Made by a program: the position numbers and the translations under genes. A stretch of DNA of 39,245 bases from Rhodospirillales bacterium Alpha_05 (GTDB taxonomy: Bacteria; Pseudomonadota; Alphaproteobacteria; Rhodospirillales; Rhodospirillaceae): contig LUYR01000627.1 of assembly GCA_001603335.1 (NCBI GenBank), forward strand, positions 1 through 39,245, read 5' to 3'. This document shows, one piece after another, positions 25,783-39,245 of this stretch (position 1 is the stretch's first letter; each line of letters starts with the position of its first letter). Below the pieces are notes generated by a model that saw only the letters and a list, made by a program, of their open reading frames with translations, had not been told where the DNA came from and did not search any database.

Positions 25783-26253
25783 TTACCAGCGGTAGTGCGA
25801 GAAGGCCTTGTTCGCGTCGGCCATACGATGCGTGTCTTCACGCTTCTTGACGGCGCCACCGCGGTTGTTCGCGGCATCCATCAATTCGCCCGAGAGACGA
25901 TCGATCATCGTGGTCTCGGAACGCTTGCGCGCGAACTCGATCAACCAACGAATTGCCAACGCCTGACGGCGCTCCGTGCGGACTTCAACCGGCACCTGAT
26001 ACGTCGCACCGCCGACGCGGCGGGAACGAACCTCGATCGCCGGCTTGACGTTGGTGAGTGCCTCGTGAAAGACCTTGACCGATTCGCCATTGGTCTTGGC
26101 GGCGATCTTGTCGAGTGCACCATAGACGATCTGTTCGGCCGTAGCCTTCTTACCGTCTTTCATGATGCTATTGATGAACTTTGCAAGTACGAGGTCACCG
26201 AACTTAGCGTCCGGCAGTACTTCGCGCTTCTCGGCTGCATGGCGACGAGACAT
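25783..26253 (-). CDS. rpsG: 30S ribosomal protein S7
   Basis: 156 residues, starting MSRRHAAEKREVLPDAKFGD and ending NKAFSHYRW. S7 nucleates 30S head assembly and contacts the E-site tRNA. In E. coli it represses the str operon through the rpsL-rpsG gap; here that gap is only 25 bases. The ATG at 26253 is used, with GAGGT and AGGAAG just upstream; an in-frame extension into rpsL is discarded. Confidence 0.97.
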   Translation of the reverse strand: MSRRHAAEKREVLPDAKFGDLVLAKFINSIMKDGKKATAEQIVYGALDKIAAKTNGESVKVFHEALTNVKPAIEVRSRRVGGATYQVPVEVRTERRQALAIRWLIEFARKRSETTMIDRLSGELMDAANNRGGAVKKREDTHRMADANKAFSHYRW

Positions 26254-26278
26254 CTTCCTGGGACCTCTATATCTAGAA

Positions 26279-26650
26279 TTACTTCGGACGCTTCGCGCCG
26301 TACTTCGAACGACGCTGACGGCGATCCTTGACACCCTGGGTATCCAGCGTGCCGCGAATGATGTGATAACGAACGCCCGGCAAATCCTTCACGCGGCCGC
26401 CGCGGATCATCACCACGGAGTGTTCCTGCAGGTTGTGACCTTCACCCGGGATGTACGAGGTGACTTCAAAACCATTGGTCAAGCGCACGCGCGCGACCTT
26501 ACGCAGGGCCGAGTTCGGCTTCTTCGGAGTCGTCGTGTACACGCGGGTGCAAACCCCGCGCTTCTGCGGGCAAGCCTGAAGCGCCGGAACCTTGTTGCGG
26601 TTCACCTGCGGTTCGCGCGGCTTGCGGATCAACTGATTGATCGTCGGCAT
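26279..26650 (-). CDS. rpsL: 30S ribosomal protein S12
   Basis: 123 residues. The decoding-centre segments TTTPKKPNSALRK and GGRVKDLPGVRYH are intact, so no known streptomycin-resistance substitution is apparent. It is the first gene of the str operon, behind a promoter at 26898-26926 and a leader of about 240 bases. AGGG lies about nine bases before the ATG. Confidence 0.98.
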   Translation of the reverse strand: MPTINQLIRKPREPQVNRNKVPALQACPQKRGVCTRVYTTTPKKPNSALRKVARVRLTNGFEVTSYIPGEGHNLQEHSVVMIRGGRVKDLPGVRYHIIRGTLDTQGVKDRRQRRSKYGAKRPK

Positions 26651-26897
26651 TGAGTGTTCCCTATTCTCAATTCACTTGATACGCGCTCGTTCTCCGGAGC
26701 GGGCTTATCCCACGATCCAGAGAACAAATCCCCTCTCAGCGCGGTCCATAAGGTGCGTTGAAAGGGAGCAGTCGTGGCCCTAAGGCCGATTTCCATCAAC
26801 AATCGTTTGGGTCCGGGTGCTGGATACATGCGGCTTTCCGAGGCATGCTCGGGAGTTCCGCGTCTCCGGCGGTCGGGTCCATCCGAATGAGTGGCGC

Positions 26898-26926
26898 ACT
26901 ATACGTATTCGCCAGCCCCCCGTCAA
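26898..26926 (-). promoter_or_regulatory. Sigma-70 promoter of the str operon (rpsL)
   Basis: On the minus strand TTGACG (26926-26921), a 17-base spacer and TATAGT (26903-26898) match the consensus at ten of twelve positions with ideal spacing. Transcription should start near 26890, just past the rpoC terminator, and could run through str, S10 and spc because no other strong promoter was seen before rpsM. Confidence 0.85.
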
Positions 26927-26951
26927 CCGGTGAATCGGAGCCGGAAATCCG

Positions 26952-26989
26952 CCAAAAAACAAACGCCGCCCCGGGGTCGGGGCGGCGTT
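26952..26989 (-). terminator. Intrinsic terminator of the rpoBC transcript
   Basis: A perfect 12-bp stem pairs 26978-26989 with 26962-26973 around a four-base loop. It is followed on the minus strand by TGTTTTTTGG. It lies 21 bases after the rpoC stop. Confidence 0.93.
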
Positions 26990-27009
26990 CGCTCTCGCGC
27001 AGTACGCGC

Positions 27010-31179
<4,170 letters not shown>

Positions 31180-31222
31180 GCCACTGCGCTCCTTGGAATG
31201 CGCTAAAAACAGATAGGCGGCG

Positions 31223-31253
31223 ATCCCGGACGACCTGTGCGGCCGCCCGGGAT
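31223..31253 (-). other. Hairpin between rpoB and rpoC
   Basis: A 13-bp stem, including two G-U pairs, joins 31223-31235 and 31241-31253 around a five-base loop. No U-tract follows. It lies between the rpoB stop and the rpoC ribosome site. Confidence 0.65.
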
Positions 31254-31263
31254 GCGAAGAGGG

Positions 31264-35445
<4,182 letters not shown>

Positions 35446-35587
35446 CGCCGCTCCTTATGCACGTCACACATTCGTTCGCCGGGCACACCATGCGCCCCGC
35501 GCCTCGCGACCGGCGCAACGATTCGCGCCGACCGACCAAACCTTCCCCGTCCAAAACCCGTGGCGGGGTCTTCATTCTGCGTTGCCG

Positions 35588-35668
35588 ATCGCCGCAGGAA
35601 AGGGCGGCGATGGGAAGCGCAGACGGGTCGACCCGCACACGCGAGAACCTCGCGGTGCGGGACGACCC
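35588..35668 (-). other. Structured rplL-rpoB gap with a 19-bp hairpin
   Basis: The main stem pairs 35625-35630 with 35663-35668, 35632-35638 with 35655-35661, and 35640-35645 with 35649-35654, around a three-base loop. That is 19 bp with one A-A mismatch and one bulged base. A separate 8-bp stem (35588-35595 with 35604-35611) follows, then a short CCCG/CGGG stem with TTTT near 35552-35566 that could be a weak attenuator. In E. coli this gap holds an attenuator and an RNase III site. Confidence 0.75.
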
Positions 35669-35694
35669 AACCTTCGTCAACGCACGAATGCGTC

Positions 35695-36069
<375 letters not shown>

Positions 36070-36121
36070 TTCTTAGTAACTCCTGTTAAGGCTTGAACTT
36101 CGTATGTTTGTAAGAATCCGC

Positions 36122-36640
36122 TTACGCTGCGGCGCCCGTGTCGGCGAATGCCTTGAAGACGCGAGCCAGCTGGCCGGCCGGAGCCTGCGTGACGCCAGCC
36201 ACCTTGGTGGCCGGAGCCTGGAGCAGACCCAGGAGCTTGGCGCGGAGTTCGTCGAGGGACGGCATGGTCGCCAGGGCCTTGACCCCGTTGGCGTCCAGAA
36301 CCGTCTTGCCGAGCGAACCGCCGACAATGACCAGCTTGTCGTTCTTCTTGGCGAACTCGACGGCGGCCTTGGCGGCCGCGACGGGATCGGTGGAAGTCGC
36401 GATCGCCGTCGGACCGACGAACATGTCGCCGGTGCCTTCGAATTCGGTGCCTTCAAGAGCGAGACGCGTAAGCCGATTCTTGGTGACCTTGAATTGAGCG
36501 CCGGCTTCCCGCATCTGCCCACGCAAGGTCGTCATCTGTTCGACCGTCAACCCCTTGTACTGGGTGACGACGACGAGCGAGACCTCGTTGAACAGAGCGT
36601 TCAGCGAACGCACCAGTTCAGATTTTTCCTCTCGGTTCAC
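36122..36640 (-). CDS. rplJ: 50S ribosomal protein L10, GTG start
   Basis: 172 residues, starting (M)NREEKSELVRSLNALFNEV. The start is GTG at 36640, with GGAGA five to six bases upstream. The longer in-frame ORF to 36709 has an N-terminus foreign to the family. VVVTQYKGLTVEQM and FVGPTAIA are standard. L10 anchors L7/L12 dimers through its C-terminal helix and, with them, represses its own mRNA; a matching leader lies upstream. Confidence 0.96.
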   Translation of the reverse strand: MNREEKSELVRSLNALFNEVSLVVVTQYKGLTVEQMTTLRGQMREAGAQFKVTKNRLTRLALEGTEFEGTGDMFVGPTAIATSTDPVAAAKAAVEFAKKNDKLVIVGGSLGKTVLDANGVKALATMPSLDELRAKLLGLLQAPATKVAGVTQAPAGQLARVFKAFADTGAAA

Positions 36641-36750
36641 TTTCGTCTCCGTTTGTTGACCCGAAGCGGTCCTTTCCCCGCCTCGACCCGGATGGACGAA
36701 CCTGCCCACGAAAGTTCAAGCCTTGCCGGGTTCTCGCCCGGGGAAAACTT

Positions 36751-36822
36751 GCTCTCCCGTCTGCGCAGGTGGCTTGCCATTAAACCGTTCCGAATGAACG
36801 GCGCCTGCGGTCTCGGACAGGT
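36751..36822 (-). promoter_or_regulatory. L10 (rplJ) leader, kink-turn autoregulatory site
   Basis: In RNA sense CCUGUC pairs with GACGGG, then a purine internal loop (CGAGAC opposite CA), then CGCAGG pairs with CCUGCG. That is the helix, kink-turn and helix of known L10(L12)4 binding leaders. A perfect CCGUUC/GAACGG hairpin is enclosed (about 36785-36802). It lies about 110 bases before the rplJ GTG. Confidence 0.82.
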
Positions 36823-36827
36823 ATTGA

Positions 36828-36877
36828 AAGGGGCCGTACTCGTGACCCCTTCACCGGCCCGCGGGGCGAACCCCGCG
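36828..36877 (-). other. Two hairpins after rplA, upstream of the L10 leader
   Basis: A 7-bp stem CGCGGGG/CCCCGCG with a TTCG loop (36860-36877) starts 17 bases after the rplA stop. A second stem pairs AAGGGG with CCCCTT (36846-36851 with 36828-36833) and ends in TTTC AATACC. Together they could reduce readthrough from rplKA into rplJL. Confidence 0.5.
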
Positions 36878-36893
36878 CGCCGAATTCTTAAAA

Positions 36894-37589
36894 TCAGCCG
36901 ACGACGTCGGCGACGGCGAGCTTCAGGCCCGGACCCATGGTCGAAGACACGGAGATCTTCTTGAGGTACACGCCCTTCGCGCCCGACGGCTTCGCCTTGT
37001 TGATCGCGTCGACGAACGCCTTGATGTTCTCGGCGATCTGCTCTTCGGTGAACGAAGCGCGACCGACGCCGCCATGCACGATACCGGCCTTCTCGACGCG
37101 GAACTGCACCTGGCCGCCCTTGGCCGCCTTCACCGCTTCCGCGACGTTCATCGTCACGGTGCCGAGCTTCGGGTTCGGCATCAGGCCGCGCGGGCCGAGC
37201 ACCTTACCCAAGCGACCGACGACGCCCATCATGTCCGGGGTCGCGATGCAGCGATCGAAGTCCATGCGGCCGCCCTGGATGATTTCCATCAGGTCTTCCG
37301 CACCGACCAGCTCAGCGCCGGCGGCGGTGGCTTCGTCGGCCTTGGCGCCGCGGGCGAACACCGCAACGCGGACGGTCTTGCCGGTGCCGTGCGGCAGCGA
37401 AACCACGCCGCGGACCATCTGGTCGGCGTGACGCGGATCGACGCCGAGGTTCATCGCGACTTCGACGGTCTCGTCGAACTTCGCCTTGGCGCGCGCCTTG
37501 ATCAGGCTGACGGCTTCCGCGAGCGGGTAGAACTTGTCGCGATCGATGCCTTCGTAAACGGCGGTCATACGCTTAGCTTGCTTTGCCAT
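36894..37589 (-). CDS. rplA: 50S ribosomal protein L1
   Basis: 231 residues. The conserved GLMPNPKLGTVT loop and the C-terminal KISVSSTMGPGLKL are diagnostic. L1 forms the mobile stalk at the E site and in other bacteria represses its own L11-L1 mRNA. It lies five bases after rplK and is followed by a 253-base gap holding hairpins and the L10 leader. Confidence 0.98.
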   Translation of the reverse strand: MAKQAKRMTAVYEGIDRDKFYPLAEAVSLIKARAKAKFDETVEVAMNLGVDPRHADQMVRGVVSLPHGTGKTVRVAVFARGAKADEATAAGAELVGAEDLMEIIQGGRMDFDRCIATPDMMGVVGRLGKVLGPRGLMPNPKLGTVTMNVAEAVKAAKGGQVQFRVEKAGIVHGGVGRASFTEEQIAENIKAFVDAINKAKPSGAKGVYLKKISVSSTMGPGLKLAVADVVG

Positions 37590-37594
37590 GTGCC

Positions 37595-38023
37595 TTACTC
37601 CGCAACCTGAAGGCCCATGGAACGGGCAGAACCGCGAACCATTTCCATGGCCGCTTCGACGGTGTGGCAGTTCAGGTCAGGCATCTTCGAGGTCGCGATT
37701 TCGCGAATCTGCGCTTCCGTGACCTTGCCGGCGGTCGCCGTACCCGGGGTCTGGCTGCCCTTCTGGACGCCCGACGCCTTCTTCAGGTAGTAGCTGATCG
37801 GCGGCAGCTTGGTGATGAAGGTGAAGGTACGGTCGGAGAAGGCGGTGATCACCACCGGCACCGGCATACCGGGTTCCATGCCCTGGGTCTGCGCGTTGAA
37901 CGCCTTGCAGAATTCCATGATGTTGAGGCCGCGCTGACCGAGCGCCGGACCGATCGGCGGCGACGGATTCGCCTTGCCTGCCGGCACCTGGAGCTTGATG
38001 AAGCCCATAATCTTCTTTGCCAT
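37595..38023 (-). CDS. rplK: 50S ribosomal protein L11
   Basis: 142 residues, starting MAKKIMGFIKLQVPAGKANP. The proline-rich NPSPPIGPALGQRGLNIMEF binds thiostrepton-type drugs with the GTPase-associated centre. The C-terminal RNA-binding domain is complete. L11 is needed for RelA activation in E. coli. The ATG at 38023 is chosen; a GTG three codons earlier is unlikely. It lies 119 bases after nusG. Confidence 0.98.
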   Translation of the reverse strand: MAKKIMGFIKLQVPAGKANPSPPIGPALGQRGLNIMEFCKAFNAQTQGMEPGMPVPVVITAFSDRTFTFITKLPPISYYLKKASGVQKGSQTPGTATAGKVTEAQIREIATSKMPDLNCHTVEAAMEMVRGSARSMGLQVAE

Positions 38024-38075
38024 GTGTCTCACTCTCTAAGGGCGGGCCGAAAGCCCGGCGCCGCCATGGACAGGA

Positions 38076-38138
38076 CTGCGGTGAATGACTTGGCAAGTCT
38101 CCCGCAGGTTTTGCGGCCCCCGAAACCGTCGGGGGCCG
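38076..38138 (-). promoter_or_regulatory. Structured rplK leader, possible L1 site
   Basis: Two structures fill the nusG-rplK gap. One is a perfect 10-bp stem (38114-38123 with 38129-38138, no U-tract after it). The other is an arm CTGCGG/CCGCAG (38102-38107 with 38076-38081) enclosing GACTT-GCC-AAGTC, with unequal unpaired bases (two against five) between the helices. An asymmetric loop between two helices before L11 is where L1 binds its mRNA in other bacteria. The match is by shape only. Confidence 0.35.
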
Positions 38139-38142
38139 GAAC

Positions 38143-38676
38143 TCAACTGATCTTTTCGACCTGGGCGTATTCCAGTTCGACCGGGGTGGAGCGACCGAAG
38201 ATCGAAACCGCGACCTTGATCCGGCTCTTTTCCTCGTCGACTTCCTCGACCACGCCGTTGAAGCTGGTGAACGGCCCGTCGGACACGCGCACCTGCTCGC
38301 CGATTTCGAACACCACGGAAGGCTTCGGACGGTCCACGCCTTCCTGCACCTGGGTCATGATCCGCTGGGCTTCGCCCTCGGTGATCGGCACCGGGCGACC
38401 GCGGCCGCCGAGGAAGTCGGTGACCTTGGCGGTGTTCTTGACCAAGTGCCAGCTCTCGTCGGTCAGGACCATCTTGACCAGCACGTAGCCGGGGAAGAAC
38501 TTGCGCTCGGCGTTGACCTTCGAGCCGCGCCGGACCTCGACGACCTCTTCGGTCGGCACCAGCACTTCTTCAAAAAGGTCCGCCATGCCCTTCTGGGTGG
38601 CCTGCTCCCGGATCGACTGAGCAACCTTCTTCTCGAAACCGGAATAGACGTGCACGACGTACCAGCGCGCCTGCAT
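38143..38676 (-). CDS. nusG: Transcription termination/antitermination protein NusG
   Basis: 177 residues. The NGN domain starts MQARWYVVHVYSGFEKKVAQ and contains ERKFFPGYVLVKM. The C-terminal KOW domain contains VSDGPFTSFNGVVEEVDEEK. NusG travels with RNA polymerase, suppresses backtracking and links to Rho or S10. It starts five bases after secE, in the classical secE-nusG pair. Confidence 0.98.
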   Translation of the reverse strand: MQARWYVVHVYSGFEKKVAQSIREQATQKGMADLFEEVLVPTEEVVEVRRGSKVNAERKFFPGYVLVKMVLTDESWHLVKNTAKVTDFLGGRGRPVPITEGEAQRIMTQVQEGVDRPKPSVVFEIGEQVRVSDGPFTSFNGVVEEVDEEKSRIKVAVSIFGRSTPVELEYAQVEKIS

Positions 38677-38681
38677 CAGCG

Positions 38682-38879
38682 TTACCCTCCAATCCCGAGA
38701 ACTGTCTGAATTCCCAGTGAGAAAATCGTATCCACCAGGAACAGGAAAATCGACGCGACAACCGCCATGGACATCACCATGACAGTCGAAAGCATCGTTT
38801 CCTTGCGACTGGGCCAGACAACCTTCGCCAGCTCTTGCCGAACCTGACGCACAAACTGACCGGGAGAGGTCTTAGCCAT
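38682..38879 (-). CDS. secE: Protein translocase subunit SecE
   Basis: 65 residues, the short one-helix form of SecE. An amphipathic segment with VRQELAKVVWPSRKET at about 13-28 precedes a single transmembrane segment (about 34-54). SecE clamps SecY in the translocon. The ATG at 38879 is chosen; an in-frame TTG four codons earlier would add foreign residues. The ribosome site is weak (GGATGTGG). Confidence 0.95.
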   Translation of the reverse strand: MAKTSPGQFVRQVRQELAKVVWPSRKETMLSTVMVMSMAVVASIFLFLVDTIFSLGIQTVLGIGG

Positions 38880-38901
38880 TACCACATCCAAACATGTTTT
38901 G

Positions 38902-38937
38902 CCGCGCGTTATCGCGAGCGCTTCGCTCGCCGCGCGG
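38902..38937 (-). other. Hairpin between tRNA-Trp and secE
   Basis: Two 7-bp helices stack: CCGCGCG/CGCGCGG (38902-38908 with 38931-38937) and GCGAGCG/CGCTCGC (38914-38920 with 38924-38930). The loop has three bases and a five-base bulge lies on one side. There is no U-tract. It lies 39 bases past the tRNA 3' end, so it may help separate the tRNA from the secE mRNA. Confidence 0.7.
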
Positions 38938-38976
38938 AAATCTCGTCAATGTCACCCGACCAACGTTTCGTCGCAC

Positions 38977-39052
38977 TGGCAGGGGTGGCAGGGATCGAAC
39001 CCGCAACCCCCGGTTTTGGAGACCGGTGCTCTACCAGTTGAGCTACACCCCT
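38977..39052 (-). tRNA. tRNA-Trp (anticodon CCA), CCA tail encoded
   Basis: 76 bases. The acceptor AGGGGTG pairs with CACCCCT. The D arm is GCTC/GAGC, the anticodon stem CCGGT/ACCGG holds loop CTCCAAA with anticodon CCA at 39019-39017, and the T arm is GCGGG/CCTGC with TTCGATC. The G discriminator is followed by genomic CCA. The order tuf, tRNA-Trp, secE, nusG is conserved across many proteobacteria. Confidence 0.98.
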
Positions 39053-39102
39053 ACACCGTGCGCCGTCAGTCGTCGAGTGAAACCCGACTCCGAAGGCGGG
39101 CG

Positions 39103-39131
39103 AGACTAGCCCGCACGCCTTCGGCAATCAA
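39103..39131 (-). promoter_or_regulatory. Possible promoter for tRNA-Trp
   Basis: TTGATT (39131-39126), 17 bases and TAGTCT (39108-39103) lie about 50 bases before the tRNA, followed by a GC-rich stretch as in many stable-RNA promoters. The -10 match is poor. The same bases form a 9-bp stem (39090-39098 with 39116-39124) that could instead belong to the end of the second tuf transcript. Confidence 0.4.
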
Positions 39132-39182
39132 GAACTTTTCCCACCCATCGAGAGGATTGGAAAAGTCCCTGGTATTTCGTCG

Positions 39183-39245
39183 TTATTCGACGATCGACGC
39201 AACCACGCCGGCGCCGACGGTACGGCCGCCTTCGCGGATCGCGAA
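39183..39245 (-). CDS. tuf: Elongation factor Tu, second copy, C-terminal tip only
   Basis: Only the last 20 codons and TAA are inside the window; the rest lies beyond the right edge. The residues FAIREGGRTVGAGVVASIVE equal those of the complete tuf at 22457-23647. The 63 bases differ from that copy at one silent position (GAA for GAG in the last codon), and similarity stops right after the stop codon. This is the copy usually found before tRNA-Trp and secE. Confidence 0.95.
   Translation of the reverse strand, partial: FAIREGGRTVGAGVVASIVE

Larger units (their letters stand above)
26651..27009 (-). other. Gap between rpoC and rpsL: terminator, promoter, long leader
   Basis: The 359-base gap carries, in transcription order, the rpoC terminator, the rpsL promoter and a leader of about 240 bases. 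The leader contains only short stems, such as CCGAG/CTCGG near 26840-26855 and a GGCC/GGCC stem near 26778-26790. Two small in-frame ORFs starting at 26882 and 26829 lack convincing ribosome sites and are not called. Confidence 0.65.

Noticed and set aside
26629..26829. 66-codon frame in the rpsL leader overlapping the rpsL start
   Set aside because: No clear ribosome site and no recognisable product. Kept only as a note to the leader.
38909..39127. 72-codon minus-strand frame with GVAQLVEHRSPKPGVAGSIP
   Set aside because: It is a translation of tRNA-Trp itself; this peptide type is a common false annotation.

Overview
The window is core chromosome from a GC-rich alphaproteobacterium. Three things point there. 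The gene order is tuf / tRNA-Trp / secE-nusG-rplKAJL-rpoBC followed directly by rpsL-rpsG-fusA-tuf-S10-spc-alpha. The alpha cluster lacks rpmJ, infA and rpsD, with adk between secY and rpsM. The last ribosomal gene is followed by a Do-protease / rarA / crcB / rluC group. A Rhodospirillales-like member is my best guess from the protein sequences, but the genus cannot be read from the sequence alone.

Layout, left to right. 1-1844 (minus) is the 5' part of an AsmA-family envelope gene, cut by the window edge. 1845-2331 is a divergent non-coding region. 2332-3873 (plus) is an SLC13/DASS dicarboxylate transporter, the only plus-strand gene. 3918-3956 is a strong terminator shared by the converging transporter and rluC genes. 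3978-8209 (minus) is a tight degP-rarA-crcB-rluC operon. 8293-26650 is the minus-strand str-S10-spc-secY-adk-alpha ribosomal block. 27010-38879 is secE-nusG-rplKA-rplJL-rpoBC, ended by a clear terminator. 38977-39052 is tRNA-Trp(CCA), and 39183-39245 is the 3' tip of a second tuf gene.

The genes work together as the information-processing core: about thirty ribosomal proteins, the RNA polymerase alpha, beta and beta' subunits, EF-Tu and EF-G, NusG, the SecYE channel, adenylate kinase and a tRNA. Regulatory signals readable by eye are near-consensus sigma-70 promoters before rpsL (26898-26926) and rpsM (10831-10858), an L10-type kink-turn leader before rplJ (36751-36822), and intrinsic terminators after rpoC and rplQ.

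I found no mobile element, CRISPR array, defence system or metabolic island, and no gene of unknown family. The least-explained content is RNA-level. Long, mostly U-tract-less hairpins sit in nearly every larger gap next to an RNA polymerase or Sec gene: rplL|rpoB, rpoB|rpoC, rpsK|rpoA, rpoA|rplQ, rplO|secY and tRNA-Trp|secE, plus tuf|rpsJ. Ribosomal-protein genes elsewhere are packed with gaps of a few bases. This looks like mRNA processing or differential-expression punctuation. S13 (rpsM) starts with the rare codon TTG. Base pairing was worked out by eye, without folding software or database searches.
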